This document shows, in pieces, positions 1 through 7,888 of a DNA stretch of 36,027 nucleotides (positions are counted from its first letter, which is position 1; the number at the start of each line of letters is the position of its first letter). Position numbers and translations under genes: made by a program. The stretch is from Acidobacteriota bacterium (GTDB lineage: Bacteria > Acidobacteriota > Vicinamibacteria > Vicinamibacterales > CAVVIG01). The notes beneath the pieces are model-generated. The model saw only the letters and a program-made list of their open reading frames with translations, made no database searches and was not told the origin of the DNA. The stretch spans positions 45,898 through 81,924 of the forward strand of contig JAFDVO010000024.1 of assembly GCA_018268955.1 (NCBI GenBank). Direction: 5' to 3'.

Positions 1-85
1 CTGGGCCCGTCGGCTTCCGGTTCGTGACAGCTTCGCGGGCTGGGCTCTGGGCCCGGCGGGCTTCAGCCGCCCGCTTGTACCGTAC

Positions 86-111
86 GTAGCCGGCAGGCTT
101 CAGCCTGCCGG
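86..111 (+). repeat. REP-type hairpin with GTAG head
   Basis: GTAG (86-89) is followed by a perfect 9-bp stem: CCGGCAGGC at 90-98, loop TTCA, GCCTGCCGG at 103-111. This is the layout of RAYT-associated REP elements. A degenerate relative lies at 55-74. The rest of 1-254 is low-complexity intergenic sequence in which I see no gene. Confidence 0.7.
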
Positions 112-255
112 TCCCGTTCCGCCTCTCCCGTCCCGCGCGAGTTGGCACTTTCTGCCGACTCGCTCAGCGCGCACCTGCGCAGCGATCGCAGCGTGCGCTG
201 CGCGCTCACCCCGAAACACTGGGAATTCGCGCTGTCCCGACTCTTGCAGCGTGAT

Positions 256-272
256 CGCCGGACACACCGGCG
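256..272 (+). promoter_or_regulatory. Hairpin abutting the start codon of the ACT gene
   Basis: CGCCGG at 256-261, loop ACACA, CCGGCG at 267-272; the next base is the A of the ATG at 273. No Shine-Dalgarno sequence is present, and an in-frame TGA at 252-254 excludes an earlier start. If formed in RNA, the stem would occupy the ribosome-binding region, so it may lower or control translation. That role is inference. Confidence 0.4.
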
Positions 273-683
273 ATGAAGGACATCACCCTCGACCTCGACG
301 CGCGGAACGGCGATCTCGCGCGGATCGCCGCGGCACTCGCGCGTCATCACGTCACGTTGAAGGCGGGAGCGGCGGTCAGCAGCGGACCGCGGGTCGTGGC
401 CCGGTTCATCCCGTCGGATCTCGACGGGGCGCGTCACGCACTCGACAGTGCGAACGTCCGCTTTCACGAAAGCGACATCGTGCCGGTCACGCTGGATGCG
501 AGGCCCGGGGAACTGGTCGGATTGATCACGCGGCTGGCAAATGGCGGGGTGGGCGTGAAGGCGCTGTACCTGACGTCGGCGGCGGACGGCCGCCTCGAGC
601 TGGCCGTCGCGCCCACCAACGTCGCCCGTGCACTCCGGGCGCTCGAACTTCACGTACCCGGCGTACGGGGCGTCGCTACTTGA
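273..683 (+). CDS. Tandem ACT-domain protein
   Basis: A 136-residue soluble protein without signal peptide or membrane segment. It reads as two ACT-like units, about residues 1-66 and 68-136. The first opens MKDITLDLDARNGDLARIAA and the second VTLDARPGELVGLITRLANG, the beta-alpha pattern of small-molecule-binding ACT folds. Stand-alone tandem ACT proteins usually bind amino acids and regulate partner enzymes; the ligand cannot be read here. The start is fixed by the upstream in-frame stop at 252-254 and lacks a Shine-Dalgarno site. It converges on the cytochrome c gene, and the two coding ends overlap by 8 bp. The ACT assignment rests on pattern and length, not on an alignment. Confidence 0.75.
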   Translation: MKDITLDLDARNGDLARIAAALARHHVTLKAGAAVSSGPRVVARFIPSDLDGARHALDSANVRFHESDIVPVTLDARPGELVGLITRLANGGVGVKALYLTSAADGRLELAVAPTNVARALRALELHVPGVRGVAT

Positions 684-1107
684 TCGGGTAGTTCAGGACC
701 TGCACGTACTTCATCAGGTTCTCGATGCGCACGGCGGTGACCGCCGGGTCCTTGTCCATCTTCTTGAAGATCTGCCCCCAGATCGGCATGTCGGCGTTGC
801 CGTGTGCGGCCACCGTGCCGTTCGCCATGATCTGGCGGAACTTCGCTTCGGGGAACGTCCCGCCGTTGTTCTTCATGAGAACGGTGAGGTCCGCTGGCGG
901 CACCTTCAGCGCGGTTGCTGCGGGGCCGTCGCCGCGCCCCTGCGCCCCGTGACAGGAACCGCAGTAGGCGACGTACATCTCCTTCCCCTCATTCGGGGCC
1001 TTGTATGGGGCGGCGCCTGATTCCTGGGCAGCAACGAGCGCGGGAATGCCCAGACAGGCGGCAACAATCAGTCCGACCAGTGCGACGCGGGCACCAGAGA
1101 GACGCAT
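676..1107 (-). CDS. Secreted class I cytochrome c
   Basis: A 143-residue precursor with a signal peptide (about residues 1-27, ending VAAQ) and one haem-binding site, CGSCH, at residues 49-53. The probable axial Met is M107 in ADMPIWG. This is the mono-haem layout of soluble periplasmic electron carriers. I chose the ATG at 1107 because GGAGG lies 5-6 bases upstream and the signal peptide then begins naturally; an in-frame ATG at 1119 would add four residues. Redox partners are not encoded next door, but several periplasmic oxidases and dehydrogenases lie in the window. The 3' end overlaps the convergent ACT gene by 8 bp, so no terminator fits between them. Confidence 0.88.
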   Translation of the reverse strand: MRLSGARVALVGLIVAACLGIPALVAAQESGAAPYKAPNEGKEMYVAYCGSCHGAQGRGDGPAATALKVPPADLTVLMKNNGGTFPEAKFRQIMANGTVAAHGNADMPIWGQIFKKMDKDPAVTAVRIENLMKYVQVLNYPIK

Positions 1108-1325
1108 GACATCCTCCATCGAGCGAGGCGCGATCCCCTGCCGCGGACATGCGACACGGGTATCGACGCGTGACGAGTACTGCTGAGCACATCTGGTGCC
1201 TCGGAGGGCTTGCCTGGAACGGCCGGAAAACGCTGCGCGCCGAACAGCCACGACGACATGTGCCGGTGATCCGGCAGCAACCCGCCGTCGCACCGCGCCC
1301 GAATGGGCTTCGGCAAGGCGGGCTT

Positions 1326-2291
1326 CTACTGCTGCTGTTGCTGCTCGGCGGCTCGGCTCGCGGGTTCGAGCATGGGCGCTTCCGCTTCGCGCGTCAGCCA
1401 GGGCACGAAAGGCATCGACTCCAGGTTCGATGTGTTGACCGGACCAACGGTGACCGCGACGGTCAGGTCGCTCCGCACGGCGCTGGTCCCCTGGAACACG
1501 CCGCGCGTCGGCGGGACGTCGGCGTAATCGCGGCCAATCGCGACGCGCACGTGCCGATCGCCGACCACCAGGTTGTTCGTCGGATCGAAGCCGACCCATC
1601 CCAGGTCCGGCAGCCAGGCTTCCACCCACGCGTGTGTGGCGCCGTCTGACGAGCGGTCGTGATCCTCGAGCCGATGGAAGAGGTACCCGCTCACGTAGCG
1701 GCACGGGATCCCCATCGACCGCACGAGCGCAATCATGATGTGCGCGAAGTCCTGGCAGACCCCCTGCCTGTTCCGCAGCGCATCATCAATCGGCGAGTCG
1801 ACCCTGGTGCTGTTCGGCGTGTACGCAAAGGTCTCGAACAGTCGCGTCGTCAGGCCACGCAGCATCGAGAGCGGATCGGCCCCTCTCGCGACGGACAGCT
1901 CGCGGGCGAGGTCCTGGAGCAACCGTGTCGGGCGTGCATAGGCGCTCGGCGCCAGGCTGTCCCAGAACTCACCAGTGATGGTGAGTTCGTCGAGCCGCTC
2001 CCAGATGTCCTCGTCGAGCGCCGCCGGCAGCACGGGCGCGGGCACCACCTCCACGAGCGCTTCGGCCTTCAGCATCAACTTCGAGTGGCGGCCGGGGATG
2101 TTGAAGTGATGAATGCTGTTCCCATCGTGGTCCTGGTACATCAGCACGCGCGAGTTGGGCGTCGTGCTCAGCCCGAAGTGCAGGCATCGCTGCAGGCCGT
2201 CCGAGCGCGGCTGCATGCGAGCCTCCATGACGCTTTCGCGCACGGGCGTGTCGTAGGTGAACCGCGTGACGTGCCGAATGGTGTACAGCAT
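1326..2291 (-). CDS. Transglutaminase-like cysteine protease-fold protein
   Basis: A 321-residue protein with the N-terminal beta domain typical of bacterial transglutaminase-like proteins (about 1-85) and a catalytic core with the full triad: C179 in GVCQDFAH, H220 in THAWVEAW and D237 in DPTNN. It ends in a run of five Gln. No signal peptide is visible. GGAAG lies before the ATG at 2291. It is the last gene of a three-gene operon, 40 bp after the alpha-E gene. The trio (ATP-grasp, alpha-E, transglutaminase) is widely conserved, sometimes with the proteasome-like Anbu, and is thought to make and cleave or attach a peptide; its product is not established. Confidence 0.9.
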   Translation of the reverse strand: MLYTIRHVTRFTYDTPVRESVMEARMQPRSDGLQRCLHFGLSTTPNSRVLMYQDHDGNSIHHFNIPGRHSKLMLKAEALVEVVPAPVLPAALDEDIWERLDELTITGEFWDSLAPSAYARPTRLLQDLARELSVARGADPLSMLRGLTTRLFETFAYTPNSTRVDSPIDDALRNRQGVCQDFAHIMIALVRSMGIPCRYVSGYLFHRLEDHDRSSDGATHAWVEAWLPDLGWVGFDPTNNLVVGDRHVRVAIGRDYADVPPTRGVFQGTSAVRSDLTVAVTVGPVNTSNLESMPFVPWLTREAEAPMLEPASRAAEQQQQQ

Positions 2292-2331
2292 CGTGAGCTT
2301 CCTTCGTACCGTCGGCCTTCGCCCTGGGCCC

Positions 2332-3285
2332 CTACGCCGGCAGCGCCGTCTCCACCGCATACCCGATGTAGCTCTGATACACCGCGGCGTGAATCTGGTC
2401 GCAGTGCTTCGCCACGCCGACCAGATAGCCGTGCGGATCGTCACTGAGGATCTCGTCGACCTGGCTGTAGTCGAGCGAGGCGTGGAGCCGACCGGCCACC
2501 CTATCCGCCTTGCCGCCGGCGCGCTTCGAGGTGAACTGCGCGATCGCCTTCAGCGACATCTCCAGCCGTCGCGCCGCAAAGCGGACGGAGCGCGGGAACT
2601 CCGGCCCGAGGAGCAGGAACTCCAGCACCCGGTCGGGACGAACGTCGGCCGTGTAGTAGCGGCAGTACGCGTCGAGCGCCGCACACGAACGAAGCAGGCC
2701 CACGAGCTCCTGGTGCGTGCCGCGCGCCCCGCGCACATCCGCGTCGCGGAAATGGACATCCAGCAGCGCCGCCGTCGCATCCGCCCTCTCGAGGAAGCGG
2801 CCCACCTGCAGGTACTGCCATCCTTCACCGTGACCCATGGTCGCGTCGGTGATTCCCTGGAACAACTGCGTGCCTTCGATGACCGTCTGCGCGATGGCGT
2901 GAGGACGCGACACCGTCGACGAGTCACCGACCATCTGCTGCAGGCGCAAATACAGGCCGTTGACGTGCGCCCACATGTCCGAGCTGATCTCTTCACGCAC
3001 CTGTCGCGCGTTCGCACGAGCGGCACTCACGCACGACACGACCGACTCGGCGTTTGTCGAATCGAGGAACACGCGCGAGACCAGGCCGCCCGGCGTCGAC
3101 GGGATCGCGTTGGTCAGCGTGAGCCGCAGGCTGTCGTATGCGCGCTCGAAGTCCCAGTGATCGCCCCTCGCGTCCCGGTCCAGCCCCAGATCCAGGCGCA
3201 CACTGAGCACACGTGCGGTGTGTTCGGCCCGTTCGAGGTAGCGGCTCAGCCAGTAGAGCGCATCGGCGGTGCGTGAGAGCAGCAT
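2332..3285 (-). CDS. Alpha-E domain protein
   Basis: A 317-residue, largely alpha-helical protein opening MLLSRTADALYWLSRYLERA, the signature start of the alpha-E family. It has no signal peptide and no known catalytic residues. The ATG at 3285 lies two bases beyond the stop of the ATP-grasp gene, with GGAGG inside the end of that gene, so translation is probably coupled. Alpha-E proteins almost always accompany a circularly permuted ATP-grasp, sometimes fused to it, which suggests a structural or substrate-presenting partner in the same complex. That role is inferred from context. Confidence 0.9.
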   Translation of the reverse strand: MLLSRTADALYWLSRYLERAEHTARVLSVRLDLGLDRDARGDHWDFERAYDSLRLTLTNAIPSTPGGLVSRVFLDSTNAESVVSCVSAARANARQVREEISSDMWAHVNGLYLRLQQMVGDSSTVSRPHAIAQTVIEGTQLFQGITDATMGHGEGWQYLQVGRFLERADATAALLDVHFRDADVRGARGTHQELVGLLRSCAALDAYCRYYTADVRPDRVLEFLLLGPEFPRSVRFAARRLEMSLKAIAQFTSKRAGGKADRVAGRLHASLDYSQVDEILSDDPHGYLVGVAKHCDQIHAAVYQSYIGYAVETALPA

Positions 3286-3287
3286 CG

Positions 3288-4775
3288 TCAGTCCTCCAGC
3301 ACCCACGTGTCCTTGCTGCCGCCACCCTGCGAGGAGTTCACGACGAGCGAGCCCTTCCGCAGCGCCACGCGCGTCAGTCCGCCAGGCACGATCGTGACCT
3401 TCTCGCCGTACAGCACGTACGGCCTCAGGTCGACATGGCGCCCCTCGATGCCAGTGCCCATGAAGCAAGGCGCCTGCGACAGCGACAGCGTCGGCTGCGC
3501 AATGAAGTTCCTCGGGTCGGCCACGATCTTCCTCCGGAACTGCTCGCGCTCGTCGCTGGTGCTGTGCGGCCCGATCAGCATGCCGTAGCCGCCGGACTCC
3601 CCGACCGCCTTGACCACCAGCTCGTCGAGGTGCTCGAGCACGTACGCGCGGTCCGATGGGCGGTCGAGCAGGTAGGTCTGCACGTTGTCGATGATCGGCT
3701 CCTCGCTCAGGTAGAAGCGAATGATGTCCGGAATGTAGGCGTACAGCGCCTTGTCGTCCGCGATGCCTGTGCCAATCGCGTTGGCCAGTGCCACGTTGCC
3801 CGCGCGATACGCATTCAGAAGCCCAGGGACGCCGAGCTGCGAGTCCGGCCTGAACGCCAGCGGATCGAGGAAGTCGTCATCGATGCGGCGGTAGATCACG
3901 TCGACACGCCGCAACCCCGCCGTCGTCCTCATGTAGACGATGTTGTCGTGGACGAGGAGGTCGGGCCCCTCGACCAGCGGCACGCCCATCTCGCGCGCGA
4001 GGAATGCGTGCTCGAAGTACGCGGAGTTGCCGACGCCCGGTGTCAGCACGACGAACGTCGGGTCTGGCCGGCTCGCAGGGGCGAGCGTGCGCAAGGTCGA
4101 CAGAAGGGCCTGGCCGTACTCGGCAACCGGCGCGACGTTGTAGCGCTCGAACAGCGCAGGGAACACGCGCTTCATCACGGCACGGTTCGCCACCATGTAC
4201 GACACGCCGCTCGGCACGCGCAGGTTGTCTTCGAGCACGACGAAGCGGCCGTCCTGCAGGCGCACGAGGTCGGTCCCGGCAATCGAGACGTAGATGTCCC
4301 GGTTCACGTGCACACCGCGCATCTCGCGGCGATAGTGACGGCAGCTGTAGACCAGCTCACGGGGCACGACGCCTTCGGAGAAGATCCGCCCCTCGTGATA
4401 CACGTCTTTCAGGAACAGGTTGATGGCGGTCAGGCGCTGCGCGAGCCCGCGTTCGAGCGTGCGCCACTCGGGGCCGGTGATGATGCGCGGCAGCAGGTCG
4501 TACGGGAAGATGCGCTCGGTGCCCTGCGTGTCGCCGTAGACCGTGAAGGTGACCCCCTGCGTCAGGAACGCGCGGTCGGCTTCGCCCTGGCGCTCACGCA
4601 GTTCGGGGAGCGACAGTCCGAGCAGATCCTGATAGAGCGCACGGCAGTGGAGCCGCGGCTGGCCAGACGGCTCGAACATCTCGTCGTAGTGATGCCCGAG
4701 GTGATAGTCCGAGAACATCGCGCCGAACGGCTTCAACGTTTCGGTGGTCCCCCCGGCGCCAGCTGCGAAGGTCAT
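3288..4775 (-). CDS. Circularly permuted ATP-grasp protein
   Basis: A 495-residue cytoplasmic protein of the circularly permuted ATP-grasp family, with length and order typical of it. Recognisable segments are [14 protein letters not shown] near residue 25, the glycine-rich [16 protein letters not shown] near 415-430, and the C-terminal [21 protein letters not shown]-grasp enzymes activate a carboxylate with ATP and join it to an amine or thiol, so a peptide or amide ligase is expected; the substrate is unknown. The ATG at 4775 is preceded by AGGAA. First gene of the trio. Two perfect palindromes upstream (4814-4829 and 5136-5153) could be operators. Confidence 0.9.
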   Translation of the reverse strand: MTFAAGAGGTTETLKPFGAMFSDYHLGHHYDEMFEPSGQPRLHCRALYQDLLGLSLPELRERQGEADRAFLTQGVTFTVYGDTQGTERIFPYDLLPRIITGPEWRTLERGLAQRLTAINLFLKDVYHEGRIFSEGVVPRELVYSCRHYRREMRGVHVNRDIYVSIAGTDLVRLQDGRFVVLEDNLRVPSGVSYMVANRAVMKRVFPALFERYNVAPVAEYGQALLSTLRTLAPASRPDPTFVVLTPGVGNSAYFEHAFLAREMGVPLVEGPDLLVHDNIVYMRTTAGLRRVDVIYRRIDDDFLDPLAFRPDSQLGVPGLLNAYRAGNVALANAIGTGIADDKALYAYIPDIIRFYLSEEPIIDNVQTYLLDRPSDRAYVLEHLDELVVKAVGESGGYGMLIGPHSTSDEREQFRRKIVADPRNFIAQPTLSLSQAPCFMGTGIEGRHVDLRPYVLYGEKVTIVPGGLTRVALRKGSLVVNSSQGGGSKDTWVLED

Positions 4776-4813
4776 CGGTCGTTCCTGCACTTCTGTCGTC
4801 CATCGGGCCGACT

Positions 4814-4829
4814 CAGACAATCGTGTCTG
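4814..4829. promoter_or_regulatory. Perfect palindrome upstream of the ATP-grasp operon
   Basis: CAGACAATCGTGTCTG: arms CAGACA and TGTCTG around ATCG, 39 bases before the ATP-grasp start. Dyad symmetry and position fit a repressor operator; no regulator gene is nearby. Confidence 0.35.
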
Positions 4830-4915
4830 TTCCAACGCCGGGCTTCGGGCTCTGGGCTTCTGGCCGCCGGCGCTGTCGGCTCCGGGTTCGTATCGCTCGC
4901 GGCTTCGGTGCCTGC

Positions 4916-4944
4916 TTACTTCTGACTTCTGACTTCCAACTTCC
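4916..4944 (-). repeat. Heptamer tandem repeat (AGAAGTC type)
   Basis: Read on the minus strand, the segment is about four 7-bp units: GGAAGTT, GGAAGTC, AGAAGTC, AGAAGTA. The same heptamer recurs in register at 17530-17591 and 26230-26278. Confidence 0.65.
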
Positions 4945-5135
4945 TGTGAGGGAGGCCCCGGAGCGGCTGGATGAAGGCCGCCCCGGGTTGAGGCATCGGA
5001 TGAATGCCGTCGTGGTGACGAGGATCTCAGGAGCAACCGACACGCCATGGCCCGCCGGGCATCAGCCCCGGAAGCAAGCTGTTGAAAGACAGTCGGTTAT
5101 GCGCGAGTCGCGGAGGCGAAGAACGTACGGCACAC

Positions 5136-5153
5136 ACCGACAGACCTGTCGGT
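5136..5153. promoter_or_regulatory. 18-bp palindrome, TetR-operator-like
   Basis: ACCGACAGACCTGTCGGT has 8-bp arms around AC. GC-rich dyads of this size with a CAGACCTG-like core are common TetR-family operators. No TetR gene lies in the window, so it is either a site for a distant regulator or a remnant of a lost locus. Confidence 0.35.
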
Positions 5154-5331
5154 TTCTGCGAGGGAGACGACAAAAGGGTCGGCTGGCTGGCTGCGATCGG
5201 GAAACGCTGAACGCTGGAACGCAGGAACGCCAGGCGCGAGAAATGGAGGCCTGGCCGTGTGCTACCGCCGCGGTGGCCGCTCGAACGCGTAGACCGGCGC
5301 GCGTGTCCGAGTGGTACACCGCAGCGGTCCG

Positions 5332-7488
5332 CTACTCGAACTCGTACGTCAGGCCCCAGTAACGCAGCCGCAAGCGCCCACTCTGCGGATCGGGCTCCGA
5401 TCGCAGCGTCAGCGTGGCCGTGCCGTGGCCGACCAGCGGCAGACGGAACGCATCGGTCGGATCGTGTGCGTTGACCACCCCCCGCAGTGTCCCGCTGAAC
5501 GTGAACGGCGAGGACAGTCGGAGCAGCTGATCGGCGGCGTCGGGTGTCGGCACCTGCATGCTGGCGCCGCTCATGCTCACCAGGCCGCCGAACTCCACGC
5601 GGTTATACACGACCCCGTCTACGGTCGCAGCGCCGGGCGCGACGTGCGCGAGCGGATCTGGTTCGCCGTTCGGGAACATGCTGTTCAGCCGGACGGTCGA
5701 TCCGGGAGCGCACCCGCCACCGCACACCTGCAGCGGTTCCACGGCGCCCCACTCCGCGCGTCCGCTCACCGCGAAGCCTTCTCCGGACAACGTGAAACTC
5801 GCGAGCGGCGGGATGACCGGCGGGATTCCGTTCGTCCATCTGCCGCTGGTCACGTATCGCACACCGCTGCCGATCGTCAGGCTCGCATCGTCGATGACCA
5901 CGTAGCCGGGCGCCGCTGGGGAGTACATCCACACGCGGATCGTGCTGCCGGCCGCGGCGGTGAATGTCATCGTGTAGCGACGGTAGTCGCCGAAATCCGT
6001 CGGGTCGATCTGCACCATGTTCGCTGTGGAACCGTCAACGTTGACGCCGGCGAGCCCACCCGCGCGGTCGGCTCCCGCATAGATGCTGAATGCGTAGGTG
6101 CCGCTGGCGGGCGCCGAGAGCTCCTGGTAGATGCCGCAGTCGAGGTATGTGGTCGTCCAGCATGCGCCATTCTTGAACCCTGAGTGCGGCTGGTGGGTCT
6201 CCGACTTTGCGGAAACCTGCCGCAGAGTGTCGTCCGACACCCAGCCCGGGGTACCAAGCGACGGCGGTTCCTACCCTTCGAAGTCCCCCTCGGCCAGCAG
6301 GTTGTCGGTCAGCTGCTGCCCGCTTATGTTGACCTGGTCGAACAACGCGCCGTACAGAGCCCCTGGGTCATGGCTGGTGACCGCCAGGCCGGCCACGAGT
6401 TCCGTCGTCACGAACGGCACGTTGACGCTGCCGAGCGTCTGCCAGCTCACCCCGTCCACCGAGTACATCGCTGTGATGTGGGCGGAGTTGCGCGACAGCC
6501 GCAGCCACACGTCGTGCCCGCTCGTCTCTGCCCCGGCGAGGAACAGCGTGTTCTCTCCCCCGGCATACCGCACCATGAACTCCAGACCGCCGTCCGGCTT
6601 CACGTCGAGGATCACGCCAGCCGACGAGGGCGGAAGGCCCTGGCGGATCATGATGCCCGCCTTGGCGAATCGGTTGGTGTCAGGTAGCGATAGCGCGAAG
6701 GGGTCCGGAACCGCGTTGGCGGCGACGAGCCGCGTGACGACCGAGCCGCTTCCGAGCATTGGGACGTGTGCGAACCTGAACGAGTCAGAGGTCCCCCAGA
6801 TATCCGCGCCGTCGCCGGCGATGACGAACGCATCGCGCACATTCGACGCGAGCCCTGCCCGCCCGACCGCACCGACGTCGCGCGACGCCCAGGGTGTCGG
6901 CAGTGGCCCTCCCAGCTCGTACAGGACGTCGGTGACCCGCCACCTGCCGGGCAGGCCTGCGTCGGGCACGAGGGTGATGGTTGCAGCACCGCTCCCGTAC
7001 AACCGTTCCCTGCCGCCGCTGTACGAGAATCCACCCGTCATGACGAACGGCGCGCGCACCGGCTGCAGCGGCACGTCGAACGAGGGCAGCACGAACGACC
7101 CGCTGAACTCCACGCTGGCCGCGATCGTCAGGCCCACGTGGGTGTACTCCACGCCGTCGAGCGTGGCCGTCCCTGGAAGGTCGTTCCCGCTCCAGGCAGC
7201 CCGCAGGCTGACCGTGTCACCAGGGCTGCACGGCCCAGAGGTCAGGTTACACGTGGTGTACGGAGCGAAGATTCCGGCTCCGGCAGAGACCCTCGACTGG
7301 AGTGCGAAGCCGCGATCGCCGCTGATGGAAAGAGGGCCGGCACTCGGAGCCATCCGCAGCGAACCCGCGGTGATCAGGATGTCGCCGGCTGAGGCCGGCA
7401 GGCCATGTGAGAGTAACGTGGTGAAGACGGTCACGACCACCGCAACCGCTCTTCGCCATCGGATACACGCGGGGCATTCAACGCGCAT
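5332..7488 (-). pseudogene. Secreted lectin-like multidomain protein, split by an in-frame TAG
   Basis: One reading frame of 719 codons interrupted once, by TAG at 6271-6273 (codon 406). Upstream part: signal peptide (1-35, ending PASA), a beta-rich domain (about 36-185), and a concanavalin A/laminin G-like domain (about 215-395). The frame continues after the TAG as EPPSLGTPGWVSDDTLRQVS into a jelly-roll carbohydrate-binding-like domain, then a second copy of the first beta-rich domain (shared FxLSG, C-x-PGxTVxL, DGVxY and GxATxTL motifs). The stop falls inside the jelly-roll's first strand (NLLAEGDFEG). The ATG at 7488 has GGAGGT upstream. Either a nonsense mutation (TAC/TAT to TAG), a sequence error, or readthrough. 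The two halves are 5332-6270 and 6271-7488; substrate unknown. Confidence 0.8.
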
Positions 7489-7888
7489 GATGGGACCTCC
7501 GTTACGCGCGACGGGTGAACAAACCGTCTCGAACGGAGAGTGTCAATGCACGCAGCGCACCGCCACAAACCTGCGTCATCGCGGGCCCAGTGTCGCAACA
7601 TCGAAACGTGGATGTCCGCGACGTCGGCCGATATTGCGTGGGATTCGCGTCGGGTGCCGCAGGCTACTGACGAAGCGGATCGCATGCGATACCGCTGACG
7701 TGCCGACATCTCGCGGCCGGCGGCGGCATGGCGCGACAGATCGCCGTCAGCTCAGCACGAAGTGACAGGTCGCAACACCGTGGTGTGCGTCAATAACCGG
7801 GGGATGAATACAGGTGAGCTGCGACACCGGGAGCGGCGATGACGCCTGCTCCCGGCGACGCATCAAGTAAGGCAGGGCTGTCAGATGT
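7489..7888. other. Intergenic region with one strong hairpin
   Basis: About 400 bp between the lectin-like gene start and the PQQ dehydrogenase end, both on the minus strand. I find no coding potential. TTGACA occurs on the minus strand near 7524-7529 and could serve as a -35 for the lectin-like gene, with a poor -10. A strong hairpin lies at 7827-7855. Confidence 0.5.
7827..7855 (-). terminator. Hairpin after the PQQ dehydrogenase operon
   Basis: On the minus strand, arm CCGGGAGC pairs with GCTCCCGG, and inside it GGCG pairs with CGCC around loop TCAT, with one bulged A: 12 base pairs in all. It begins 33 bases after the stop codon at 7889. No T-run follows, so it could be a factor-assisted terminator or a 3'-end stabiliser. 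Confidence 0.5.

Larger units (their letters stand above)
4776..5331. other. Gene-free region with repeats and palindromes
   Basis: No convincing gene on either strand. It holds the perfect palindrome 4814-4829, low-complexity CT/GG-rich sequence (about 4835-4915), heptamer repeats (4916-4944), an 18-bp palindrome (5136-5153) and a degenerate run of GAACGC-like units (about 5203-5235). It separates the 3' end of the interrupted lectin-like gene from the start of the ATP-grasp operon, so it should contain that operon's promoter, though I see no clear -35/-10 pair. Confidence 0.6.

Noticed and set aside
131..150. Sigma-54-like promoter (TTGGCACTTTCTGC)
   Set aside because: The GG and GC dinucleotides are 8 bases apart, not the 10 required.
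63..653. Long open frames opposite real genes across the window
   Set aside because: GC-rich DNA leaves antisense frames open; their proteins are Arg/Ala/Pro-rich without domains, and the opposite strand holds recognisable families.
5062..5319. 85-codon frame on the minus strand in the gap upstream of the ATP-grasp operon
   Set aside because: No ribosome-binding site, Arg/Ser/Cys-rich product without domain, and it crosses a low-complexity GAACGC run and the palindrome.
6243..6253. Vector polylinker contamination (CCCGGG next to GGTACC)
   Set aside because: Only two restriction sites match; flanking sequence codes for the native protein in frame.
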